Shown piece after piece: positions 1 through 10,282 of a DNA stretch of 64,000 nt. Location: contig MU271158.1 in the NCBI GenBank assembly GCA_021432605.1, forward strand, positions 372,001 to 436,000. The letters run 5' to 3'. Below the pieces are notes generated by a model. The model saw only the letters and a program-made list of their open reading frames with translations, was not told the DNA's origin and did no database searches. Numbering within the stretch: the stretch's first letter is position 1; each line of letters opens with the position of its first letter. Source of the DNA: Coniochaeta sp. PMI_546. Lineage: Eukaryota; Ascomycota; Sordariomycetes; Coniochaetales; Coniochaetaceae. The position numbers were made by a program, and so were the translations under genes.

Positions 1-147
1 TCTGCCCCAAGAAGGTTCAGCAACCGGAAGATGGACTCTTTCAGTCTTTCAGCGTGCCACCACTTGATGGTGATCAACATCATCTGCCAGAGAATATAGC
101 TCAGCAGCGCACTGCTTCTTCATTGGAATACTGTGGATAAAGCTTTC

Positions 148-1131
148 ATGATGCACCTCCTGCAGAACAGACTGTTCGCCCTCTGGGCAGCCATTGCTTC
201 CTTGCCGCTCCTCCACGCCGCCTCCCTCCAAAAGGTGACAGCAGACTTCTACAACCCCACAAACGTCGGCTTCTACCTGTACGTGCCAGACAAGCTGGCC
301 GCTAACCCACCAGTCCTGGTCAGCCCGCACTGGTGCCACGGCGACGCACTAGCGGTCTACAACGGCTCCTCCTTTGCCTCCCTGGCAGACAAGTACGGCT
401 TCATCGTCATCTACCCGGACTCCCCCAACACCGCGGACAAGTGCTGGGATGTCTCCTCCAAGGGCAGCCTATCGCACCAGAACGGACCAGGGGACAGTCT
501 CGGCATCGTGAACATGGTGCAGTGGACCATCAAGCGGTACGGCGCAGACGCGGGACGGGTCTTCGTGACGGGCGTGTCCTCCGGCGCCATGATGACGAAC
601 GTCTTGCTCGGCGCCTACCCGGACGTCTTCGCGGCCGGCACGGCCTTCGCCGGCGTGCCCTTCGGATGTTTCGCTGCGCCCGACGGGTCGTTCGACTACT
701 GGAACTCGGACTGCGCGACCGGTCTCGTAACGCACACCGGCGCGGAGTGGCGGGCCATTGTGCAAGCCGCTTACCCTGGGTACACCGGGTGGCGGCCCAA
801 AGTACAGGTGTTCCACGGCACCGTAGATGAGGTGCTGAACTACACCAACTTCGGACAGGAGATCAAGGAGTGGACTGCTGTGTTGGGTTTGTGCGGTACG
901 CCGACCAGTGTCACGCAGAACACGCCGTTTCCGAACTGGACGAAGTACGTGTATGGCAAGGACGACTGGCTAGAGGCCTACAGCGCTCTGAATGTCACGC
1001 ATAATATCGGAAATCATGAGGATGTCGCTATGGCTTGGTTTGATCTGACGTGTACGACAGGGAATTGCTTCAGGTGGGGACAGGGAGGGCCGTTGGGCGC
1101 GTCGTTGAAGAATTCGACTGCTGCTTTTTGA
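148..1131 (+). CDS. Secreted CE1-type esterase (acetylxylan/feruloyl esterase, PHB-depolymerase-like fold)
   Basis: Single-exon gene for a 327-residue secreted alpha/beta hydrolase. I chose ATG 148; the frame stays open a few codons upstream but has no earlier ATG. Residues 1-25 form a hydrophobic signal peptide ending near LLHAAS. The nucleophile elbow is G142-V-S144-S-G146 followed by AMMTN, typical of CE1 enzymes. The likely acid is Asp227 in FHGTVDE and the likely base is His290 in IGNHEDV. The spacing and the segments YGADAGRV and YPDVFAAG match fungal acetylxylan esterases and feruloyl esterases of this family, which remove acyl groups from plant xylan outside the cell. There is no CBM1 or Ser/Thr linker, so it is a catalytic domain alone. 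The region around the catalytic His differs from the GVGH found in well-studied acetylxylan esterases, so the substrate remains open. Confidence 0.85.
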   Translation: MMHLLQNRLFALWAAIASLPLLHAASLQKVTADFYNPTNVGFYLYVPDKLAANPPVLVSPHWCHGDALAVYNGSSFASLADKYGFIVIYPDSPNTADKCWDVSSKGSLSHQNGPGDSLGIVNMVQWTIKRYGADAGRVFVTGVSSGAMMTNVLLGAYPDVFAAGTAFAGVPFGCFAAPDGSFDYWNSDCATGLVTHTGAEWRAIVQAAYPGYTGWRPKVQVFHGTVDEVLNYTNFGQEIKEWTAVLGLCGTPTSVTQNTPFPNWTKYVYGKDDWLEAYSALNVTHNIGNHEDVAMAWFDLTCTTGNCFRWGQGGPLGASLKNSTAAF

Positions 1132-1348
1132 GCAGACTGGATAGGTTGTTGACACCACCTAAACCCTCGGCTGCGAATTATATCCAATCAAGACTACATC
1201 ATGAGAAATGAAATTCAAAGAAATAATTTACCTGGCGTAAATGACGGGAAGACTGTTCCTATAAGCCTACTATCACTTAAATGAAACCACAGCTGCTTGA
1301 ACTATCTTTTCTTTGATATGCCAAGATCTAGTCTAAGGTAATTCAAGC

Positions 1349-2526
1349 TCAAGCAATAGCCTTCACCTGTCCCTTCGACTCCAGAAGGCTTTCCAAGAAC
1401 TGCAAGTCGGCAAACGCCTCCTCAGGCGTCTGCTTCGGATCGGGAGTCTTGGACTCGATGCTCTTGCCGAAAACAGCCACCTCGGCTTTCACGCCCGAGC
1501 TATACTGGAACTTCTGGCTCTTCTTCGACACGACCACCTCCTCCTGGCTCCAGGTGACGGTGCCGTTCGTCGTCACCACCTCGATCTCGAGCCCCGACTT
1601 GTGCTCAGTGCCGAAAGTTATGGTGATGGTTCCGCTGACGCCAGACTTGGTAGTCGCGACCGCGTGGACGGTGTCGACGGGGCCGAGTCTCTCAACCAGG
1701 AGGCTGGCGAAGGACGCAACTTGGCTGACTTCCTCGCCGGCAGCGCCGAGGAGCAGTCTCAGGCCGGCGACGAAGTGGACTCCACCGTCGAGAAGGAAGC
1801 CACCTTGGTAGCCAGGAACCTTGCGCCCTGTTACGGATGGTTAGTTCTACTCCCAAGCCTGCACTGCTTCTGGGTCTGCTGCACTCACACTCAGTGTTGA
1901 AGTACTTGTCCGTCTCCTTCACATAACCGTACCGCTTAAGATGGAAAGTCACGACCTTTCCACCCAGGTCCTTGACTGCCTTGGCGGCCTGGACCAGACT
2001 CTCGGTGTAGCGGAAGTTCTCCGCCACGGCCCAGATAGGCGGGTTGCTCAGCGACCTGTACCAGCCGATGAGCTCCTTAGCCGTCGCAACGTCTTTGGCG
2101 ACCGGCTTCTCGCTGAGCACGTGCTTGCCCGCCGAGAGGGCCTTCTTGATCACCTCGGGCTGGTTGTTGATGGGCAGGACGATGATGACGGCCTCGATAT
2201 CGCTCCTCGCGAGCAGGTCGTCCAGCGACTTCCCGGACTCGCTGGGGCTGTCATAGTACTTGTCGACTGAGGACTTGGCCTGGCTGGCGAGAGCATCCAC
2301 GGATTTCTGAGAGCGGGAGTAGATGGCGAGGAGGTTGAGATTCTCCGCGGCCTCAATGGCGGGCAAATGTTCTGTTGTTTGGGTCAGTCTTTTGCTGCCA
2401 ATTTTTGCACTAAAGAACTAGCTCGAACTCGGAGTTGACTCCGACGAAAAGTTTCGTAGGAGCATGAAGGATCAACAAACCTTCCCGCGCAAAGATTCCG
2501 GCGCCGAGCAATGCGATTCCAACCAT
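1349..2526 (-). CDS. Gfo/Idh/MocA-family NAD(P)-dependent oxidoreductase
   Basis: Three-exon gene: 2526-2481, 2371-1889, 1827-1349. The introns (2480-2372 and 1888-1828) begin GTTTGT and GTGAGT and end CAG. The spliced protein has 335 residues. It begins MVGIALLGAGIFAREEH, a Rossmann nucleotide-binding loop at residues 8-13. The E103-K104-P105 motif typical of Gfo/Idh/MocA enzymes sits inside LSEKPVAKD. After the second splice the chain reads GGFLLDGGVHFVAG, the usual segment carrying the substrate-site Asp and His. The family oxidises or reduces sugars, inositols and similar polyols. The sequence resembles the cytosolic fungal type related to yeast YMR315W, as judged from memory. No signal peptide is seen. 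Splicing restores both motifs in one frame, which supports the model. Confidence 0.85.
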
Positions 2527-3490
2527 CTTGTCAAGCTTATTTCTCAACGGTTTTTCGTTCTTTTGATCAGTGGTAAAGAGCAACGAATTGGTTTTCTCTG
2601 GTGTCAGCGAACTTGTCAGATTATAAGGAGCGGGGAATGATGTCGTGATGCTGAGGTGGTTTTTCGACTTTTGCAAATACTCGATTTACGTCACTGACTC
2701 GTTTCGTGAGACCGGGACCCACCGCGCTGTTCTCTCCGCAGCTTACTAAAGTCTAACGGCCTTGTGCTTGCGCAACCTTAACCCAACAACAATGCAATTG
2801 GGGATGCAATTTCCACGAAAAACTACGGAATTTGCAGCAATGCTGTCGTGCATTCGCCGGTGACTCATACTTCCCCTGTTCTCGTTACCTAAATCCCATG
2901 CCTTGTGACATGAAGGCAGTGCGACATGGGGCCGGCTTACCAATGTCTTCGTTCCTCTGGAGTCTGGACCCAAAAGCAACAAGGACTCCTCAAGAAAGCT
3001 CACCAACACATGCATACTTACCTCCTTCTTACCTGAGTTTGTGGGCTGTGGCAGCTTACTAGACTTAGTAGAGCGCAAACAACAAGCGCAGGAGGGATAT
3101 AATGTGTCATGGGATGGGGAAAAGATGAGGAGCAGAGAGCAAACATGGAACACCCGCACCTTTCAGATCTCACCTCCTCTACAAATGCTGGTTAGGACCA
3201 GACTACAAGGGCAGTCTTCTTTGAGACGACCAAGATACCTTACACGAGAGAGGTCCTGTGGCCTCCGTCAGTAGAGATCACATCGATTGCCCGCAGGGGA
3301 CAGCAGATTCTTAAATGGCACGTCAAGCACTTGTATCTGTATTTAGTATGAATAGAATGCAGCTGCTATTGAATAAAGAATGTCGAGAAGAGCAGAGAGT
3401 AACAAAAAGCTGTGGGAGCTAGGAACTATTCCTCAACATTTTCCGTCTTTACCATGTCAAGGGGTGTAAGCCACACCGGCCAACCGTCAC
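2527..3490. other. Intergenic region, no gene seen
   Basis: Promoter of the minus-strand oxidoreductase and 3' flank of the minus-strand secreted protein. Short open frames on both strands lack splice continuity, family motifs or signal peptides. Confidence 0.6.
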
Positions 3491-3948
3491 CTAACAGTGA
3501 CCGGCATTGGGATCGGCGCTGATATCCAACTTGTCAGCCGGGTAAACTCAGAAGAACATAGACATCTTCAGCAAACTCACCGGAATCGCCACCCAGAGAC
3601 GTCCGACTGACCGCCGCGGTCGCAGCCATTAATCTCATTCTCCAGGCGCCAGACGCAGTCGGCGTCCGCGAGGTCGAAGGAAGCACCCGTGTTCAGGTTC
3701 TGAACCATGAAGTCGTACTTCTGCGTGCCGGTGCCCTGGACGCAGGCGGACTTGGCCTCGCCCGGGGCGTAGACACCCTGGAAGGCTCCGGCGTGTCCGT
3801 CGTAGCCGTTGCAGGCGCGCTCGACGTGGTAGCGGGCGTTGCCCCTGTCCTGCCAGACGTCGCCGCTGCCGTAGCAGTTGGCCGAGGCTGTGTTGATGCT
3901 GGTGCCCAGGAGGGCGAAAAGGGTGGAGAGGACGGTGGTGGTCCTCAT
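3491..3948 (-). CDS. Small secreted six-cysteine protein (effector-like)
   Basis: Two exons, 3948-3581 and 3518-3491, encoding 131 residues. Unspliced, the frame stops right at the splice site with five cysteines. The GTGAGT donor after W-R-F and a CAG acceptor 62 nt on add ADPNAGHC and then a stop, giving a sixth cysteine. Residues 1-23 form a signal peptide cut near TASA/NCYG. The mature part is about 108 residues with an even cysteine number, so up to three disulphides, and has no transmembrane segment. A TATA box lies about 130 bp upstream of the start. Size, secretion and cysteine content match fungal apoplastic effectors or cell-wall associated proteins. I recognise no named domain, so no function is assigned. 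Confidence 0.75.
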
Positions 3949-6478
3949 GTTGTAGGTTCGAGGTCTCGACTTTCTTCAATCGGGATGGTAAACGTTTTCG
4001 GCTTCTATGAAGATGGAGGAGAAGATACTGATGAGGATCGGGGACTTGGTCATAATAGAGCAGTGAGAGGGCCCCTTTATATAGCTGGTGCCTCTCTATG
4101 ACAGTCTGGAGACTGGGTAAGATTGTTCACAAAGACCGCTCAATCTGTCAGACTGTAAGCGGTGTATGATCTGGTTTCACCCTCGGTGGCCCCTAAGACT
4201 TGGTGCAGGGTCGGTCGTGATGCCCTGGTTGCTATTCAATGCAAAGAAAGTTGCCAGTCATTGATGTGTGGAACTTCGAGAACTGTGTTGTGCTGTCATC
4301 ACGCCTATTTTTTGGCTCTCACAGAGTCCTCGAGTGGATGGATTTCCTCGATGGTACTTGGCAGGAAAGACATTCTCCTACGCAACGCAAGAAGGCACTA
4401 TTTCGAGGTATTCTTCGGCCGAAGCACCTTGGTTTTGGATGCCTCTTCCGAATAGACCAGGACCCTGTGCAACTCATTGTTGAGCATGCTTTCCATAGAC
4501 CCTTGTACGCGACTATGCTACTGATGATTTGATTCGGTATACTGAGGAAGGAAGACCAAGGAGCGTTCAGGGAGGGTTTGTGTCAAGTTCTACAATCCTG
4601 GCTGTGCTACTGCTGGTAGAGGGTTTGCAGAACACTGAGGTCAGCCTGTAGATGAACACAGTGCATCATGGCCACTGTGACAATTTGAAGACATTGACAG
4701 AAGAGTAGCTACTGGTTACCGACCTTGAGAGGGTCACTCAATATTGGTAAACCAGCCTTTCAAGATACCTTCTGTCAGTCACCGCTGTTTGTGATATATC
4801 TAACACTATCTAACACTCTTTACCAACCATACTGCAATTATACCACAAATCACACTCCACGTCGCACTATCGCCCCTGTGCGACTGTGATACGAGACCTC
4901 CAAAGAACCATACATGAGGAAAGTCTGTCAGCTTTCCTGATGGGCCAGTCGAAATAGCATACGTGATATGGACTACATTAAACATAAGCCTGCTGTTTCT
5001 TCTTCTCTTGGCAGAGGATTGGACAAACAATGTCAAGCGCACAACATCAATATTAGAAGACGTGCTTTGATCAGAGAGTACATTCAAGAGCTGCTGCCTA
5101 CTATACCAAGATTTGCTTTTCGTGTCTCTACCAGCAGCACTCGTAACAAGGACGCAGTTGGCGGGCCTGGCTAAGTTCGATCTTTTCCTTCAACAGCAGA
5201 CAATGACTAGTAATTATGTGCTATACGGAAATAGCTTACCAAAATATGGCACTTCTGTTCAAGAAACCTAGTCCGCACGCCATATCTTGCTAAACAGGCG
5301 CAATAATGCCAACAATATATTCGCAAGAACATGCGATGCCCCTGTCATTTCCTCCCGGCTACCGGGATGCCATCTCAGAAGCGAGGGTCGGCCAATACTC
5401 TACAATACCACTACTGTTCACGTGGTGTATATAAACACACACAACACAGTAACGCTATTCCTAGTGTGTATTATACAGTGTCGGTCCCAATACTGGTAAT
5501 AAGAAAAAGACTCTGCCATGCTACCGAAGAGGTCTCACTCTTCCAACCTCCTCTGCATAATTGGAACGCTGCATTGCCAGTCTGGTTGTTCTCTCTTAGA
5601 TCCTAGCTTCTAGAAAGACACAAACAGTTACAGCTACCTATCTGATCCTTCGAACTCGTCCTCAAGCACGACCAAATGGCCCTACTTGATGTTGCCACTC
5701 TCGCCCTCACTGGCTTTGGCACAGAACCATGTACCGCAAGTCGGATTGGAAGTCGTCCGGCAAAAGTCGACGGCTATGCACACCAAGTTTAATTGCATCT
5801 AGCGGTCATGGCACAGTCCAGTCCACAACACTACTTGCATCGCTTGGTGTCCAAACTTGAAAAAATGGAACGGAGGCGTAACGTTCCACACCTCGGCCAG
5901 ACTGGTGAAAGACATATTTTCCATGAAAGAAAGAGCGACGTGACATGGTACAGGCGAGTCTAGTTCCCGGAATGGTGACGCCGCATTCATTGCAGCAGAC
6001 CAGAGACCGGGTATTTGCGTGGCACTGTGAGGTTTGGTGGCGCCTTTTATATTGCCGGACATTTTTTACCACAAGGGAAGCTGCTCATATATTGCTGATG
6101 CTATTATTAATCCCGCCCCAGGTTCCGGAACTGCTTCGAGAATGAATACACCCATATTAACAGGTTTGACTCTGGTCCAGACATAAAACTGGGTGACATC
6201 GGCAGGATTTGCCCCAAGCTACTGCTACTCTTACTCATTTCTCTGTTCCGAGACTTTAATTGCCTTCAAGCCTCGGTCCCAGCCGCTCATGACGACTGCA
6301 ACCCTGAAGTAGGAAAGCTCACCCATGTACTGAAGATAAACAGCTCTGTCCGCATTGTTTCCACACAATTGCTCTCGAGATGCTTTGTCAGGGTCACCGG
6401 TCTTAATCCCTGAACCTTAGGCCTCACCCGGAACTTGCCAGGCCTTCGACATCGACACTAGGAGTATAATCACAGGTC
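3949..6478. other. 2.5-kb intergenic region with a possible zinc-finger relic
   Basis: Lies between the divergent secreted-protein and LysM genes. No intact gene is supported. On the minus strand between about 5800 and 6070, two overlapping frames share fragments that look like one decayed Cys-rich domain (see findings). A short imperfect repeat of TCTAACAC occurs near 4798-4817. Confidence 0.5.
4076..4083 (-). promoter_or_regulatory. TATA box of the small secreted protein gene
   Basis: TATATAAA on the minus strand, 128 bp upstream of the ATG at 3948. A clear TATA box suggests a regulated promoter. The assignment rests on position and match only. Confidence 0.5.
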
Positions 6479-7939
6479 ATGGTCTCTTTTACGTGGCGAA
6501 GGCTTGCCTTAGCCGTAAACTTTGGACTATTCGTCAGCACAGTTTCTAGCTCACAACTATCGCGAAGAGCTTGCACACGCACCGTCAAAGCAAAACAAGG
6601 AGACACTTGCGCCTCGTTATCGAACTCTCAGGGCATTTCAGTATCGGAATTTCTCCTCGACAATCCGACGATAACAAGCTGTGATCTTACAGCAGGGACC
6701 GACTACTGTGTTGCAGCAGACTCAAGCGGCGTTTCTCCATCGCCGCCGTCACCCACGCCGTCACTTGTGATCAGCACGGATGGGACATGTGGAAACGGAG
6801 TCACTTGTGCAGGGTCCAAATGGGGCGGCTGCTGCTCAGAGCACGGGTACTGCGGGAGCACAAATGATTACTGCAGCGGCGGTTGTCAAGTCGCCTTTGG
6901 GTCTTGCGGTGCCGTGTCGTCGAGCACATCATCAGGTCCGATAATGACCCTGCCGCCCACGAGCCCAGGAACGGTGTGGGTGACTGCAACAACAGTCATC
7001 ACAAGCACTGCCGTGAGCTCACTAACCAGGACCACAACGATTGCCGTGCCAGCTACAATCACTTCCGTCGTTCTCACCACCAGTACGGTTGTACGAACGG
7101 CCTCCAGCATAGCACTGACAACCAGTGTTGTGACGGCTACAAGCATCGTGACCCGGACAGCCTCGAGCATAGCACTCGTGACGAGCACGGCCGTCGTTAC
7201 GGCTACAAACGTCGTGCAAGTGACCGCCACAAGTATCCTCACTACGACCAGTGTCGTTACACGGACAGTTGCGAGCACATCTATTACGACGTACACCAGC
7301 CTGGTATTCGCAACATCGACGAGCCTAGTTTTCGATACCTCGACTCGCGTGGTAACTAGTACTAGCTTGATCGTGAGGACAGCAACGAGTCTCGTCCTCG
7401 GGACCTCAACTGTGACCAGCACTGTCACTGCGGACCGGACGGCAGTCACTACTACTATCGTCAGCGGAGCCTGTTCGCCGACGAAGCCAGACACACCCAT
7501 AACTCGCACCACGTCGTCAAGACCTCCAACTCAAACACCGTCGGATGTTCCTAATCCGGTCTTCCCTGGGACAATCAGCAACTGTACGCTGTTTCAGATC
7601 ATCCGAGTGCTGCCAAAGTCGTTGCTGCACAGTAGAACGGCTAACTTAAACTGAATCCAGGCAAGAAATACTACCAAATCCGGAACCGAGACACCTGCCA
7701 AAGCATAGTGGGCAGCAACGGCATCACATTCGCCCAGTTGTGAGTTCGACCCCTAACTACGAGAAGCTAGACTTGGAAGCTAACAAGACCCCAGTTACGC
7801 CTGGAATCCATCGGTGGGTAGTAATCTACTCAACAGCATTCTCTGTGTCCCCGGTTTATTGCAATTGCTGATAGATGGTATCTGTAAGGTGAGCTGCGAC
7901 AGCTTATGGGAGGACTACTATGTCTGCATTGGGGCATGA
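6479..7939 (+). CDS. Secreted LysM - chitin-binding (CBM18) - LysM protein with Thr-rich linker
   Basis: Four exons: 6479-7583, 7661-7739, 7795-7813 and 7889-7939, encoding 417 residues. A signal peptide ends near residue 25 (VSSSQ). LysM-1 spans about residues 31-77 (RTVKAKQGDTCASL and DNPTI). A type-1 chitin-binding domain spans 104-143 with all eight cysteines (104, 110, 118, 119, 125, 132, 136, 143) and the motif GGCCSEHGYCG. A Thr/Ser/Val-rich linker (about 144-360) has 20-residue repeats. LysM-2 is encoded by exons 2-4 (YYQIRNRDTCQSI, then NPSV and CDSLW before DYYVCIGA). LysM and CBM18 bind chitin oligomers. Such proteins shield hyphae from chitinases or sequester chitin from host receptors; which applies here is inference. 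The gene has a fourth intron-free reading option (see findings). Confidence 0.85.
7094..7213 (+). repeat. 60-nt tandem repeat in the LysM gene linker
   Basis: Two consecutive units of about 60 nt (7094-7153 and 7154-7213) encode similar 20-residue blocks beginning RTASSIAL. Further diverged Thr/Ser/Val units continue to about 7440. The repeat encodes an extended O-glycosylation-prone spacer between the chitin-binding modules. Confidence 0.65.
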
Positions 7940-8522
7940 TCGCGATGGTTTCGGTCCCGAACTCAATTTTGAGGAGGATTGAGTGACGACAGAGATCGAG
8001 GACATTGATGTTTGAGATGCATAGCGAAAGGCAGAACCGATAAAGGGGTTGGCGAGGCTGAGGTGGTCTTGTGCTATCATGGGCGCGAAAGATGAGTTCG
8101 AAAACGATAATACTAGTTGATCACGTAACATCCATTGCTTAAAAATATGCCGGGAAGGTCGGATATAACACATTCCCCTTCAGGGGGTCATCAGACCATG
8201 TCGGTTACAATGCATCGTATGTAACCATCCAAAGTCTGGGTCATTTCTGGGAAGTTACACCACATGCTGACGGCTTAAACTGACACGAGAATTCCGACTA
8301 TCCTAGATATGGGATGCTTTGAATACGAAGTTACGATATTTGTGTATTGAATCCTACCTCGCTCAATGTTTATTGCATCGTGTAGAACACATGTTGATGT
8401 TCCTACCTCCACATGTAACTTAACCAATTCACCCTGTCAGGCACTACTCAGCTAAGCTTTCTGAATCTACATAGGATCCTGTTGTCACCCACGCCCGTCA
8501 AGGATCATGATGCGGATATACC
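7940..8522. other. Intergenic region between converging genes
   Basis: 3' flanks of the LysM gene and of the minus-strand transporter. No supported coding sequence. Confidence 0.6.
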
Positions 8523-10282
8523 TCATATTTCCGGCGTAGTAGCCTTCTCTTGCCGCACCCTATGGTCGCTGTTCAATGCCTTGTCCAGGTTGATATTCTT
8601 CGCTCCAAAACTAGCAAGCACCGACACAACAAAGAAGCCCATTGCTGCAATCCACACGGCTCGTGACGCAAGCCATATCACCCGCACCAGCTCCTGCTTC
8701 AGCGGGCTATCTACCATACTCTGAACAACCCGGACAAGCTGCACGGGGTCGTTCCCCAATCCTGCTACCATGCTTGGCCTGGTGAGGGACGGGGGTAGCT
8801 TTGCCAATTGGCCCTGCACCGTGTTAGTGAATACGGCACCAAAGATGGAAAGCCCGAGCGCCTGGCCCAAGGTGCGCATCTCGGGAACCATCGCAACCGA
8901 TATGGCAACATCCTCATCGCGGGCTCCAGCCTGTACAGCGATCTGCATCGATGACAGCAGCATCCCTAGTCCAATTCCGGAGGGGAGAGTCAAGAATATC
9001 CATTGGGCAACCGAGGTGCCCACATTGAGGTGTATCATCAAGCCTGTGCCAAGAACGGTGATGGCCCACCCAGACCAGAGAAAAATCCGATACTGTCCAG
9101 TCTTGGCGATCAGGACGCCTGTAACGACGGCCATAGGTGCCACGGTAAGAGTGAGGGGTAGCAGACCAACGGAAGCAATGATGAATGAGTATCCCAGCAC
9201 GCCTTCGAAATAAAGGGGCAAGTAGTAAATCGCAGCCCACATAGCCATGCCCGTGGTCGTGATGCCGAGGTAGCCCTGAGCAGCCGTCCGTGTACCGAAG
9301 ACTCTAACGGGAAGAAGGGGATGTCGAGCACGAAATTCTTCCCATAGGAGGAATACAGCGAGACCGGCGATGCCAAGGATGAGGGGGACAAGCGTATGCC
9401 AGCTAGCCCATGGAAATTGTATACCACCCCACGAGATCGCGATGAGGAACGAGGTAGCTGATGTGACAAACAGCAGCGAGCCGACAACATCAACTTCGCT
9501 CAGTTTGTCCGTCAGCTGTCTCTCTTCCCGACCCAGCCGTAAAAAGGCTGCAACTATGACAATGGCCATGGCGTTGAAGGGGAGCAAAATCCAGAATATC
9601 CAGCGCCACGTAACAGACTGGGCAAATGCCGACCCCATCAGCGGGCCAGCCGCTGAGCCGAACGACCAGGCTAGACTGACAAGGCCAAAATATGCAGCTC
9701 GCTGACGAAGCGGAATGAGGTCCGAGATGATGATGTCGACCATGGCAATGGCACCTCCGCTCCCGATCCCCTGAATCGTGCGTCCGGCTAGCAGCGCAGC
9801 CGCGTTCTTTGCGACCGAGCAGATGATTGTTCCGATGAGAAAGAGAAGCAGTGAGGCTAGTGTAAGAGGCTTGCGTCCGAAGATGTGCGAGTATGAGGCG
9901 ACCAAGGGCTGGAAGACTGCGCTGCCAAGGAAGTATGACGTGCCGACCCAGAGTGCCTCGACGGAGCTTGCATTCACGTCTGCGGCAATGATCTGTTTGG
10001 ATTGGCGCATATGAATTAGCCTCTGCTCAGAATGTCTGAAGGATTTGGACACAATTATACCGGTAAGGGGGTTCCGATGGCGGTAGCCTCTAGGGACGTG
10101 AAGAAGGATATGATCATCAACGACACCATGACCGCCCGTTCCCTCCATTGTAGAGTAAAGTCAACTGTCTCATTAGCAGTAGCGTCGTCGCTCAGATCAG
10201 AGTCGTTCGCAGGCTTCTCGCTCGGTACTTCTAGCAGGTCAGGGGTGGCCGCAGCAACAGTCAGCTGTTTGTCGCTGTCCAT
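8523..10282 (-). CDS. MFS multidrug transporter, DHA2 (14-TM drug:H+ antiporter) type
   Basis: Two exons, 10282-10061 and 9992-8523, encoding 563 residues. The 68-nt intron (GTATAA...CAG) joins GTPLP to IIAADVNASS within the first transmembrane helix and loop. I chose ATG 10282; the frame extends upstream only through a non-ATG codon. The chain has a charged cytosolic N-terminus (about 45 residues) and then about 14 hydrophobic helices. GRKPLTLAS marks the conserved loop 2-3 motif A region, and GRTIQGIGSGGA, RQRAAYFG and WRWIFWI are typical of DHA2 exporters. Family members pump azoles, mycotoxins or other small molecules across the plasma membrane using the proton gradient. No biosynthetic backbone gene lies nearby, so the substrate is unknown. 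Confidence 0.88.

Noticed and set aside
1601-1900. Plus-strand frames within the oxidoreductase
   Set aside because: Antisense shadows; the minus strand carries the spliced, motif-bearing protein.
6886-7512. 208-codon minus-strand frame rich in Val/Thr
   Set aside because: Antisense shadow of the repetitive Thr-rich linker of the LysM gene.
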